Source of the DNA: Hymenobacter sp. YIM 151500-1 | Lineage (GTDB): Bacteria; Bacteroidota; Bacteroidia; Cytophagales; Hymenobacteraceae | Length of the DNA: 64,000 nt | Reading direction: 5' to 3' | Assembly (NCBI RefSeq): GCF_025979885.1 | Contig: NZ_CP110139.1 | Location: forward strand, 3,740,001-3,804,000 | Shown here: in pieces, positions 24,325 through 36,216 of the stretch | Position numbering within the stretch: position 1 is the first letter of the stretch | How the letters are laid out: the number at the start of each line of letters is the position of its first letter | Translations under genes and position numbers: made by a program | The notes under the pieces: generated by a model | The model's input: only the letters and a program-made list of their open reading frames with translations | Database searches by the model: none | What the model was told of the DNA's origin: nothing

Positions 24325-25725
24325 TTAGGCCACCACTTTTTGCGGGGTGGCTTCTTTCTCGAAGTAGCGGGCCGCTACGGGCCGCACCAGCAGGTTGGCT
24401 ATCAGCCCCACCACCAGCACCCCGGCCATGGTATAGAACACCGACTGGTAGGCCGCGGCGCCCTCCAGATTTTGCTCTTTGGCGCGGGTGTGGAGGTAGT
24501 TGACGATGAGCGGACCCAGCACGCCGGCCGTGCTCCAGGCCGTGAGCAGGCGCCCGTGAATGGCGCCTACCTGCATTTTGCCGAACAGGTCAGAAAGGTA
24601 GGCCGGAATGGTGGCAAAGCCCCCACCGTACATGGTCAGAATCACGCACATTACCACCACAAACAGCACCAGAGCCCCCTGGGCGCTGAGCGTGGGCACC
24701 AGCGCGTACAGCAAAATGCCCAGCCCGAAGTAGATGGCATAAGTGGTTTTCCGCCCCAGCTTATCCGAGGCCGATGACCAGAAGAACCGCCCCAGCAGAT
24801 TAAACAAGCTCAGCAGCCCTACGAAGCCGGCCGCCGCCGCCGCCGTCACGCCCCGGCCCGGCCCCAGGGCTTTTTCCGAAAACGCCTCCTGGATAAGCGG
24901 CGAGGCTGACTCGAGTACGCCAATACCGGCCGTCACGTTCATGCACAGCACCACCCATAGCATCCAGAACTGCGGGGTCCGGATGGCATTATCGGCCGTG
25001 ACGTTGCCGGTGGTAATGAGGCCGCTCTGCTCGGTGGGCGGCACGTAGCCGGCGGGCTTCCAGTCGTCGGCCGGCACCCGGATGCTCCACACCCCAAACT
25101 GCATAAACAGCAGGTAGAGCAGGCCCATAACCAGGAAAGTAGCCGCCACGCCTTGCGGCCCCACGTCCTTGAACCGGTCCATGAGGGCCACGGCCAGCGG
25201 GGAACCAATCATGGCCCCGCCCCCGAAGCCCATAATAGCCATGCCCGTCGCCACGCCGCGCCGGTCCGGAAACCATTTAATCAGGGTACTCACCGGCGAA
25301 ATGTAGCCGATGCCCAGCCCAATGCCGCCCACGAAGCCGTAGCCGAAGTACACCAGCCACAGGTTGTGCAGGTGCACGCCCAAGGCCGCAATAAAAAAGC
25401 CGCCCCCAAAGCACAAGGCCGAGGCCAGCATAGCTTTGCGCGGGCCTACCCGCTCCAGCCATTTGCCAAACACGGCCGCCGACAGTCCCAGCAGCACAAT
25501 GGCAATGGAGAAGATAATGCCCAGCTGAGTCGGCGTCCAGTCGGTAGGGGCCGGGGCGTTCGGGTCGCCGCTGATAAGGGCGCCCATGGGTTTTTTGAAC
25601 ACGCTGAAGGCGTAGGCCTGCCCGATGGCGAGGTGAATGGCCAGCGCCGCCGGCGGCACCAGCCAGCGGTTGTAGCCGGGGCCCGCCACCGTGCGGCTGC
25701 GGTCCAGAATAGAGGTGTTTGCCAT
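24325..25725 (-). CDS. OFA (oxalate/formate antiporter) family MFS transporter
   Basis: 466 residues, twelve membrane segments. NRWLVPPAALAIHLAIGQAYAFSVF is typical of the OFA subfamily; FGKWLERVGPRKAML is the MFS loop 2-3 motif; GIGLGIGYISPVSTLIKWFPDRRGVATG and MYGGGFATIPAYLSDLFG are conserved in OFA proteins. Substrate is likely a small carboxylate, not determinable here. ATG 25725 gives a normal N-terminus. Followed by its small companion peptide. Confidence 0.9.
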   Translation of the reverse strand: MANTSILDRSRTVAGPGYNRWLVPPAALAIHLAIGQAYAFSVFKKPMGALISGDPNAPAPTDWTPTQLGIIFSIAIVLLGLSAAVFGKWLERVGPRKAMLASALCFGGGFFIAALGVHLHNLWLVYFGYGFVGGIGLGIGYISPVSTLIKWFPDRRGVATGMAIMGFGGGAMIGSPLAVALMDRFKDVGPQGVAATFLVMGLLYLLFMQFGVWSIRVPADDWKPAGYVPPTEQSGLITTGNVTADNAIRTPQFWMLWVVLCMNVTAGIGVLESASPLIQEAFSEKALGPGRGVTAAAAAGFVGLLSLFNLLGRFFWSSASDKLGRKTTYAIYFGLGILLYALVPTLSAQGALVLFVVVMCVILTMYGGGFATIPAYLSDLFGKMQVGAIHGRLLTAWSTAGVLGPLIVNYLHTRAKEQNLEGAAAYQSVFYTMAGVLVVGLIANLLVRPVAARYFEKEATPQKVVA

Positions 25726-25819
25726 GGTGAAGTTGAACGGGGTGGGAACAAAGACCAAGTACCACGCCACAGCAGCCAGCGCCCGACCGGCTGCCGTATG
25801 CCTTGGCACTGAATAAAGT

Positions 25820-25843
25820 AGAATCCTTTCTGAGGATTTTTCT
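25820..25843. promoter_or_regulatory. Imperfect palindrome upstream of the OFA transporter
   Basis: AGAATCCTTTCTGAGGATTTTTCT is an imperfect inverted repeat (GAATCC/GGATTTTTC) about 95 bases before the start codon, in an AT-rich stretch. A possible operator; no regulator gene is adjacent. Confidence 0.3.
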
Positions 25844-25876
25844 AATCCGTGCCCAACTATTTTTTGCTAAGTAGCT

Positions 25877-26160
25877 ATAGGTGAGGTGAAATGTGATGGG
25901 GTGAAACGTGATGAGGTGACAAGTGTCAAGTGACAGGTAACAGGTAACAGGAAGAACATTATGCTGAGCAGGTGGCGCGTCAAGCCAAGGTGCGCAGCCG
26001 CAGTTGAAGCATCTCTACCGCGGGCTAACTCAATCGTTAGCCTCAAACCAGGCATCCGCAACGAAGCAATAGAGATGCTTCGGCAAGCTTAGCATGACGG
26101 TCTTCCTGTCACCTGTTACCTGTTACCTGTCACCTGTCACTTGTCACCTCTTCACCTCCT
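25877..26160. repeat. Family A palindromic element, copy 5 (longest)
   Basis: Core about 25957-26100, enlarged by extra sequence on both sides of the loop. Outer arms are long runs of GTGACAGGTAACAGG heptamers (25877-25951) and complements (26105-26160). The right end contains the stop codon and last residues of the amidase gene. It fills most of the 426-base gap. Confidence 0.8.
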
Positions 26161-27660
26161 CTCATCACGTTTTACCTCTTTCAAAAACTGCTGGAGGCCG
26201 CGCTTCATGGCTTCGGCCATGCGCTGCTGGAACTCGGGGTCGGTGAGGCGCTTTTCGTCGTCGGGGTTGGAAAGGAAGGCGGTTTCGACCAGGGCGTTGG
26301 GGTACTCGGTCGGGCCGTTGAGGGCGAAGTTGAAGCTGCCCACGTTGCCCCAGCCGGCCAAGCCCGTGCCGCGCATTTCCTCGTACAAGGCTACCGACAA
26401 CGGCCGGAACGCCACGTACCGGTAATAGGTGCTGGTGCCCTGCATGCCGGGGTTAGCGGAAGAATTGACGTGGATGCTGATGAGCACCTGGGGCAGCTGG
26501 CGGCGCAGCAGGAGCACCCGGTCGCCGTTGTCCACGGTTTGGTCGGTGGTGCGGGTCATGAGCACCTGGGCGTCGGCCTGCTCCAACTCCTGGCGCAGCT
26601 TGAGGGCAATGGCCAGGGTAAGGTCCTTTTCCCGAACACCGCTGGCGCTGGTGGCCCCGGCATTGTCGCCGCCGTGGCCGGCATCCACGGCCACCACCAG
26701 CCCGCGCAGGCGCAGCTTCTGGGGCGGGCGCCGCACCCGGATTTCCAGCATGTTGCCGCGGTACCCGATGTGGTAGCCCCAGCTTTGGTGGTGGCGCAGG
26801 TGCAGCACCAGCCGAAACACGTCGGGCTGCACCTGCTCGTAGCTCACGTCGCCCAGCTCCTGCAACCCGTCGCGCTGGGTTATCCAGTTGGTGTTCGACG
26901 TAGCCCCGAAAATATCCACTACCAGCCGGCTGGGCTCCGGGAGCAACTGCGACTGGTAGGGCAGGCGCTGGCTCAGGGCCACCCGCACGTAGTCGAACAC
27001 CGAGTCGCCCTGCACGGAAATGGAGCCGGTGAGCGAAGCCGGCACAAACCCACCGGGCGGCAGCAGGCGCACCACTTCCTCCGGCACCCAGGCCGTGCGC
27101 GCCTCGGCCAGGCGCACCCGGTACTGGTCGCCCACCCGGCCCGTTACGTGCAGGGTCACCAGCGAATCGAGGTAGCCCAGCTTGGCCCCGCCGAGCCGGT
27201 CTTCGCCCAGGCCGTAGTTCAAGTAGGCCAAGGCGCCGCGGGTGGCGGCTAGCTGCACCTGCTGCGGTTCCAGGAACTGCACGGTTTGGGCAGTCAGGGC
27301 CGTGGCGGTGAGGCTGTCGGGGGTGGTGAGTGTGGCGCTGAGGCGGCGGCCGCGCAGGGTGTCGCCGGGCTGCACGAGGTAGGAGCCCTGGTACACCCCG
27401 CGCCGGCCCTGGGCCTGGGCGGGCGGCAGCTCCCACAGCGGCTGCCCGTTCAGAAACGTGGCCCGGCCGCCCGGCTGCCCCACCAGCCGCACCTGTAGCC
27501 GGTCGCCAGGACTCAGCCACTGGTCGGCGGCCGGCACCGTTTCAAACGAGGTAATCAGCGGAGCTGCTGACTGTTGCTGGGCCAAAGCTGGAACGGGCAG
27601 CACCAGGAGCATCAGCAGAAGCCGAAGCAGCGGGTGGCACTGAAGAGTAGTGTTGGGCAT
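26152..27660 (-). CDS. N-acetylmuramoyl-L-alanine amidase
   Basis: 502 residues, signal peptide 1-28 (PVPALAQ). A long beta-rich N-terminal region (about 30-310) including an AMIN-like part (RLVVDIFGATSN) precedes an amidase_3 catalytic domain (about 318-495). Zinc ligands and catalytic Glu are visible in VVAVDAGHGG, ASGVREKDLTL, LISIHVNSS and ALVETAFLSN. Cleaves the MurNAc-L-Ala bond of peptidoglycan in the periplasm. The C-terminal VKRDERR is encoded at the edge of the repeat. Confidence 0.9.
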   Translation of the reverse strand: MPNTTLQCHPLLRLLLMLLVLPVPALAQQQSAAPLITSFETVPAADQWLSPGDRLQVRLVGQPGGRATFLNGQPLWELPPAQAQGRRGVYQGSYLVQPGDTLRGRRLSATLTTPDSLTATALTAQTVQFLEPQQVQLAATRGALAYLNYGLGEDRLGGAKLGYLDSLVTLHVTGRVGDQYRVRLAEARTAWVPEEVVRLLPPGGFVPASLTGSISVQGDSVFDYVRVALSQRLPYQSQLLPEPSRLVVDIFGATSNTNWITQRDGLQELGDVSYEQVQPDVFRLVLHLRHHQSWGYHIGYRGNMLEIRVRRPPQKLRLRGLVVAVDAGHGGDNAGATSASGVREKDLTLAIALKLRQELEQADAQVLMTRTTDQTVDNGDRVLLLRRQLPQVLISIHVNSSANPGMQGTSTYYRYVAFRPLSVALYEEMRGTGLAGWGNVGSFNFALNGPTEYPNALVETAFLSNPDDEKRLTDPEFQQRMAEAMKRGLQQFLKEVKRDERR

Positions 27661-27814
27661 AGTGCCGGGCTCGTAACAGGTGTACTTTTCTTGACTTTTT
27701 CTAACGAAGCCGGGTGCCTGTGCACACCAGATGGGAACAGGCATATTGTGCTGGCTGAAATACCCGGATGGACGTTGATGCCCAGATACGCTTGGGCAAT
27801 TGGAAGCCTATACG

Positions 27815-27845
27815 CAAAAGCCCCACCCGAAAAGCGGGCGGGGCT
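27815..27845 (-). terminator. Probable terminator of the 180-aa lipoprotein gene
   Basis: Minus strand: AGCCCCGCCCG, loop CTTTT, CGGGTGGGGCT, then a short T run. Lies 27 bases after the stop codon. Confidence 0.6.
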
Positions 27846-27871
27846 GCATAAAAGCAAAGGCGGGGTGAGGA

Positions 27872-28414
27872 CTAGGGCTGCTTCACGGCCTCGCCCAGGT
27901 CTTTCACGTCGCGGCCGGTTTCCAGGGCCGTGAACTCGGTTTGCAGGGCCCGGATGTGCAGCTCGTCGCGGCCTTTGATGTCGAGGCGGATTTTGCGGAA
28001 CTGGGCGTTGAGGCGGCGGCTGATGGCCGTGGCGTAGTCCCAGTCGCGCTGGGTCCACTGGCGGCGCTGGGCGCGCACCTGCTGCATAAACTGCACAAAG
28101 GCCGGCTCGATGGTGGCGGGCGTGAGCTGCTCCACCCCGGCGTAGGTGCCGAGCAGCTGCTGGGTGAAGGCGGCTTCGGCGGCCCGGTCGAGGGGCTGGC
28201 GGGTGCGGGCCCGGGAGGCCGAGTCGAAGCGGGCGGCCCTGCGGCCGGCGCGGCTCAGAGAAGCCGCCGCCCGGTCGGCCAGGGTGTCGAGCTTGCGGGC
28301 CTCCTGGCGCACTACCTCCTGCCTCTGGCGCGGGGTGGTGTCGCAGGAAGTCAGGAGCAGGCAGGCCGCAGCCAGCAGAACGGCCGGAGTAGGGAAGGGG
28401 CAGAGTGGTTTCAT
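27872..28414 (-). CDS. Hypothetical helical lipoprotein
   Basis: 180 residues. Lipobox LLTSC (Cys24). The mature protein is basic and helical, with many Arg and Ala and long charged segments (RQEVVRQEARKLDTLADRAAASL; FVQFMQQVRAQRRQW; AISRRLNAQFRKIRLDI). No family recognised. ATG 28414 precedes the hydrophobic signal directly. Confidence 0.55.
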   Translation of the reverse strand: MKPLCPFPTPAVLLAAACLLLTSCDTTPRQRQEVVRQEARKLDTLADRAAASLSRAGRRAARFDSASRARTRQPLDRAAEAAFTQQLLGTYAGVEQLTPATIEPAFVQFMQQVRAQRRQWTQRDWDYATAISRRLNAQFRKIRLDIKGRDELHIRALQTEFTALETGRDVKDLGEAVKQP

Positions 28415-28490
28415 GGCCAAAAGGTAGGGGCTGCCGAGCTAAACGCCACGCGGCCCCACCAGGTTGGCGGCTGCCTACGCCGGCAACTTC

Positions 28491-29066
28491 TTACCTGGCC
28501 GCCAGCCGAAACGTAAATGGCAGCTCGTGCTGAGCCACTACGGCCCGGCTGCCGATGCGGGCCGGAATCCACTGCTGCGGAATGTTGCGGCACACGCGCA
28601 GGGCTTCTTCGTCGCAGCCGCCGCCAATACCCACCAGCACCTTATGCTCGGCGGCCCGGCCCAGCGTGTCCACCACAAACGACACCACCACCCGGCCCTG
28701 AATATTTTTTTCCTGGGCGGCGGCCGGGTAGTTGAGCTTGGCCATGTAGGAGGCCAGGGCGGCATCACCGCCAATAAAGAACACCGGCTGGGTCAGGTGC
28801 TGGCGGGTCCACTGCCCGCCGGGGCCCTGCACCGCGTACGGAATATCATCGAAGGGCCGGAAGAACACCAGCTTCTTGGTGGTGTGATCGTACTTCTGGG
28901 TGATTACCTGGCTGCCGTCGCGGGTGTGGGCATAATATTCCCACACGCCTACTTTCTCGCCTTTTTCCAGCATGCCGCTTTCCCATTCGGTTTTGCGCAG
29001 CTTCTGAGCCGAGGCCACCACAGTACACGATAACAGTAGAAGTAGAGAGAATAAAAGTTGTTTCAT
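28491..29066 (-). CDS. TonB C-terminal-like domain protein
   Basis: 191 residues, signal peptide about 1-20. The C-terminal part, NYPAAAQEKNIQGRVVVSFVV and VLVGIGGGCDEEALRVCR, has the TonB C-terminal pattern. Unlike TonB there is no membrane anchor with a Pro-rich spacer; instead the first part resembles MORN-like or antitoxin-type repeats (EWESGMLEKGEKVGVWEYY). Common in Bacteroidota as periplasmic proteins of unknown role. Confidence 0.7.
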   Translation of the reverse strand: MKQLLFSLLLLLSCTVVASAQKLRKTEWESGMLEKGEKVGVWEYYAHTRDGSQVITQKYDHTTKKLVFFRPFDDIPYAVQGPGGQWTRQHLTQPVFFIGGDAALASYMAKLNYPAAAQEKNIQGRVVVSFVVDTLGRAAEHKVLVGIGGGCDEEALRVCRNIPQQWIPARIGSRAVVAQHELPFTFRLAAR

Positions 29067-29603
29067 AGAAAAAACTGGGTGGGTGAGAAAAATGGGTGGA
29101 GCGAAAAGCAGGCAGCGAGAACAGAGAAAGTAATTCTTAGTTAAGTCCTACGCAGAAAAGAAAATCAAACTTGGTTTTCAACTCCATGCCTCACGTTATA
29201 TGCAGTGTATCAACAAGAACGGCTGCATTGTCCTCTGATTAACAAGAATGCTACCAAACTCAACGACTCGGATGGTCCGGGAAATTTACAACTATCCTCT
29301 AAGTCCTGCAAGGATCTTTTCGTGGTTGCTTTCTGGTACATCTGCTGGCTGAACGCCACTCCAGCAGGCCGGCTTTCTAAGCCAGCATCCGGCCGCAAGC
29401 CAGCCGCACAGCTGCGGCAGTCTAAAAAAGCGGCGGGGCAGCCGGCACACGAAAGGTGCCAGCTGCCCCACGGGCATCCTGCGGCGGCTCCCAGCCAGGA
29501 AGGCCGCGCAGCATAGTGCGTACCGAGCACCAGGCCACCAGCCCAGCGCGCGTTGCCCAAGCCGGCCAGCGAAAGGTAGGCCAGCATCTGCCGCCAGCCA
29601 CGC
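29067..29603. other. 537-base gap without a confident gene
   Basis: The first 170 bases are AT-rich and may hold the promoter of the TonB-like gene. The rest is GC-rich and open on the minus strand, with a membrane-like stretch (AYLSLAGLGNARWAGGLVLG) whose frame lacks a credible start. It may be a decayed gene. No repeats of the main families were seen here. Confidence 0.4.
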
Positions 29604-30080
29604 TTAGAAGGGGTCGGGGTCGAGTTGGTCGCGCAGGTCGCGCAGCTGGGCCTGGAGGCCGGGCCAGGCAGGGCAGAGCTTTTCGAGGCGCCGCAGCACC
29701 TGCAAAGCCCCACGGTTGTCGCCGAGCATGCGCAGGATAACGGACCACCCCGACAAGGCGCCAAAGTGGCGGGGCTCACGCCGCAGGGTTTCGGCAATGT
29801 CGCGCAGGGAGGCGCGGTACTCGCCGCGCAGGTAGTGAGCCGTGGCGCGCTTGTTCCAGCCCTCGGCGTAGTCGGGGCTGATGTCAACCAGGGCCGTAAA
29901 GTGCTCAATGGCGCGGGTATAGTCGCCGGCGGCCATGGCTCGCATCCCTTCCTCCAGGTGCTTGTCGAGCACCGGATGCCCGGCGGCCAGCCACACCTGC
30001 CAGATGCCGTCTTGCAGGGCTTCAATCTCGGCGGGGGCCGTGGCCGTGCGCAGGCGCGCAAACAGGTCGTCCAAATCCAT
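29604..30080 (-). CDS. Tetratricopeptide repeat protein
   Basis: 158 residues, cytoplasmic. About three TPR units in residues 45-140: MRAMAAGDYTRAIEHFTALV, YAEGWNKRATAHYLRGEY and FGALSGWSVILRMLGDNRGA. Probably a protein-protein interaction module. The N-terminus (MDLDDLFARLRTA) has no signal. Confidence 0.75.
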   Translation of the reverse strand: MDLDDLFARLRTATAPAEIEALQDGIWQVWLAAGHPVLDKHLEEGMRAMAAGDYTRAIEHFTALVDISPDYAEGWNKRATAHYLRGEYRASLRDIAETLRREPRHFGALSGWSVILRMLGDNRGALQVLRRLEKLCPAWPGLQAQLRDLRDQLDPDPF

Positions 30081-30082
30081 GC

Positions 30083-30224
30083 TGGTTACTGGTTGGTAGT
30101 TTTTGGTTGTTGGCTACGAACTACCAGGCAGTATACGCAAGCAGTCTACGTGAACGTCCACAATCAACGGAGCCTATGCCCACTAACCAAGCGCCACCAC
30201 CTAAAAACGACCAACCAGTAACCA
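30083..30224. repeat. Inverted repeat with TTGGTAGTTTTTGG-type oligomer arms
   Basis: TGGTTACTGGTTGG at 30083-30096 is answered exactly by CCAACCAGTAACCA at 30211-30224, so the gap between metF and the TPR gene can fold as a hairpin ending against the metF stop. Same design as the other oligomer-armed elements but with a different oligomer. Confidence 0.65.
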
Positions 30225-30225
30225 A

Positions 30226-31182
30226 CTAAAACAGCGCCGCCGCTACCCGCCGGATGCTTTCCGACTTGCCCATGCTGTAGTAGTGCAGCACCGGCACGCC
30301 GTGGGCCATTAGCTCCCGGCTCTGGTTGATGCACCACTCAATGCCGATGTTGCGGGCCTCGTCGTTGTCGCGGCACTGGTGCACGGCCTCGGCCAGCTCC
30401 TCCGGAATGTTCAGGAAGAACGTGCGCGGCAGCATGGTCAGCTGGCTTTTGGCCGTCAGCGGCTTCAGGCCCGGAATGATGGGTACGGTAATACCCGCCT
30501 CCCGGCAGCGCTTCTCAAACTTGAAGAACTCTTCGTTGTCGAAAAACATCTGGGTTACGATATAGTCGGCGCCGCGGTCCACTTTGTGCTTGAGGTAGCG
30601 CAGGTCAGCGGCGTAGTTCGGCGACTCGAAGTGCTTCTCGGGGTAGCCGGCCGTGCCGATGCAGAAGTTGGTGGCAAAGGTGTCGTCCTGCTCCTCGTCC
30701 AGGTATTCGCCCTTGTTGAGGTTGGCCACCTGCCCGATGAGGTCGGCGGCGTAGGCGTGGCCGTCGGGCTCGGGCTTGAAGTGGCCTTCACTCTTGATAG
30801 GGTCCCCGCGCAAAGCCAGCACGTTGTCGATGCCGAGGAAGTGCAGGTCGATGAGGGCGTTTTCGGTTTCTTCCTTCGAGAAACCCCCGCAGATAAGGTG
30901 GGGCACCGTGTCCACATCGAAGCGGTTTTTGATGGCCGCGCAGATGCCCACCGTGCCGGGCCGCTTGCGCACGGTTTTCTTTTCCAGCAGGCCATTAGGG
31001 TGCTGGCGGTACACGTACTCCTCGCGGTGGTAGGTCACGTCGATAAACGGCGGCTTGAACTCCATCAGGGGCTCGATGTTGGAGAACAGCTGCTGGATAT
31101 TCTCGCCCTTTTTCGGGGGCAGTACCTCGAAGGAAAACAGCGTTTTGCCGTCGGCGTGGCGCAGGTGGTCGGTTACTTTCAT
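30226..31182 (-). CDS. metF: 5,10-methylenetetrahydrofolate reductase
   Basis: 318 residues. FAD enzyme producing 5-methyl-THF for MetH. FSFEVLPPKKGE contains the catalytic Glu; FIDVTYHRE, NVLALRGDP, FCIGTAGYPEKH, ADYIVTQMFFDNE and VPIIPGLKPL are all family landmarks. ATG 31182 is where homology begins. It lies downstream of metH and the DUF559 gene on the same strand; the intervening 105 bases hold a family D repeat. Confidence 0.95.
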   Translation of the reverse strand: MKVTDHLRHADGKTLFSFEVLPPKKGENIQQLFSNIEPLMEFKPPFIDVTYHREEYVYRQHPNGLLEKKTVRKRPGTVGICAAIKNRFDVDTVPHLICGGFSKEETENALIDLHFLGIDNVLALRGDPIKSEGHFKPEPDGHAYAADLIGQVANLNKGEYLDEEQDDTFATNFCIGTAGYPEKHFESPNYAADLRYLKHKVDRGADYIVTQMFFDNEEFFKFEKRCREAGITVPIIPGLKPLTAKSQLTMLPRTFFLNIPEELAEAVHQCRDNDEARNIGIEWCINQSRELMAHGVPVLHYYSMGKSESIRRVAAALF

Positions 31183-31214
31183 GTGGGTTGCAGCAACTTG
31201 CCGTGCTGGTGGGC

Positions 31215-31262
31215 GCCTCACCCCCCGGCCCCCTCTCCGAAAAAGGAGAGGGGGTGCCTGAC
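31215..31262. repeat. Family D palindrome, short copy
   Basis: GCCTCACCCCCCGGCCCCCT followed by CTCC, a GAAAAA loop and GGAGAGGGGG. A short hairpin upstream of metF. Confidence 0.75.
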
Positions 31263-31287
31263 GACTAGTGGGAGGCTACTGGACTAT

Positions 31288-31779
31288 TTATCTATTGGAT
31301 GTTATGGCAAGCCTGATTTCCGCCAAGACTTGCAGCAGGCCATTGATGATTTGTTCGTTGGAAAAGCGCAGAATGTGGTAGCCGAGTTCCTGTAGAGCAT
31401 ACGTACGGCCAGCGTCGTACTCTGCTTGGCTTTCTTCTGCGTGCACTTCACCATCCACTTCAATAATCAAGTAGTGGTCGGTGCTGATGAAGTCGACGAT
31501 GTAGTTGCCGATGGCGTGCTGGCGGCGGAACTTAACGCCTAAAAGCTGCCGGTTGCGGAGAGCTTGCCAGAGCCAGTTCTCGGCTTCGGTTGGGTTACGC
31601 CGCATTTCGGCGCTAAAGCCCTTTAAGTGGCGGTGCCAAGTGGATTTGTTAGCGGTTAATCGGGCGTCGATTGCCTCACCGGTTGCCTCACCCCCTAGCC
31701 CCCTCTCCGGGGGAAAGGGGGGACTAGCTTCTAGTTTTTCTAGCCCTAATTCTGATTTATTAATTCCTTCTGCGCTCAT
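31288..31779 (-). CDS. DUF559 endonuclease-like protein with repeat-encoded N-terminus
   Basis: 163 residues. Residues about 50-160 are a DUF559 domain of the Vsr/restriction-endonuclease-like fold: RRNPTEAENWLWQALRNRQL, VKFRRQHAIGNYIVDF, LIIEVDGEVH and LGYHILRFSNEQI, with the acidic/Gln-type core (D, ExD) usual for the family. The first 40 residues, including [20 protein letters not shown], are encoded by one arm of the surrounding family D palindrome, and the ATG lies in its loop. A later start would also give a plausible DUF559 domain, so the true N-terminus is uncertain. Sits between metH and metF. Confidence 0.8.
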   Translation of the reverse strand: MSAEGINKSELGLEKLEASPPFPPERGLGGEATGEAIDARLTANKSTWHRHLKGFSAEMRRNPTEAENWLWQALRNRQLLGVKFRRQHAIGNYIVDFISTDHYLIIEVDGEVHAEESQAEYDAGRTYALQELGYHILRFSNEQIINGLLQVLAEIRLAITSNR

Positions 31780-31872
31780 GCTGAGTAAGATTGGGGGTGG
31801 ATATAAGTCTAAAACTAGAGCTACAGCTAGTTCCCCCTCTCCTCGGAGAGGGGGCTAGGGGGTGAGGCAACC
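31681..31872. repeat. Family D palindrome (192 bp) spanning the DUF559 start
   Basis: 28-base perfect arms 31681-31708 and 31845-31872 (GGTTGCCTCACCCCCTAGCC and onward), with CTAG-rich inner arms and the DUF559 start codon in the loop. Contains seven CTAG tetramers. Confidence 0.9.
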
Positions 31873-31882
31873 CGTAAGGCGC

Positions 31883-35719
<3,837 letters not shown>

Positions 35720-35793
35720 ATCGGCTCTTCTAAGAAAAACGGCAGCGAAAAAGTGCCTATCCAGAAAGAGCCGCGCGGGAAGCGCCGGTTCCG

Positions 35794-35906
35794 TACTTAT
35801 CTTCTTTCGGCTTCAGAAGGAAGCTGAAATGGGAGTTAGCACCTTGTTGTGTTGCAGGTTGCTAAGACGTCATCGGGCCCAATCCCTCGGTCTTTCTGGA
35901 TAAGTA
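35794..35906 (-). promoter_or_regulatory. SAM-I (S-box) riboswitch upstream of metH
   Basis: On the minus strand, P1 is TACTTATC (35906-35899) pairing with GATAAGTA (35801-35794). Between them the S-box core is legible: AGAAAGACCGAGGGATTGGG, CCCGATGACG, TTAGCAACCTGC, AAGGTGCTAACTCC, and GAAAGAAGATAAG closing P1. It ends 74 bases before the metH start. High SAM should lower expression of metH and probably of the DUF559 and metF genes behind it. Confidence 0.93.
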
Positions 35907-36036
35907 ACAGGGCGAAGATACGGCACAGCAACCCGGAATCCAATTTCACCTGAAGTTGCTAGGTTTGCCGCAGCATGTATCGAGGCGGTGTATACAGTTG
36001 ATAAATCGTCCTGCTGCTGCCGACGCTAGAGGCTAA

Positions 36037-36165
36037 CCGTCATGCTCCATCTGGCGTCCGCGCAGCCGGAGGCGGAGTCGAAGCATCTCTACCGCTGGCT
36101 AACTCAATCGTTCAACGAAGCAGTAGAGATGCTTCGCGGGGCGGACGCCAGATGAAGCATGACGG
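36037..36165. repeat. Family A palindromic element, copy 6
   Basis: CCGTCATGCT with CATCTGGCGTCCGC stem sequence, GAAGCATCTCTACCGC, loop GCTAACTCAATCGTTCAACG, AGAGATGCTTCG, then GGACGCCAGATG and AGCATGACGG. Lacks the oligomer outer arms. Lies between the divergent metH leader and the PA14-OmpA gene; no other gene in this 497-base gap. Confidence 0.85.
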
Positions 36166-36216
36166 CCTGATGCGCTCTGGACGACTGTGTAAACCGCTTT
36201 ATCTTATTTCTGCTAT

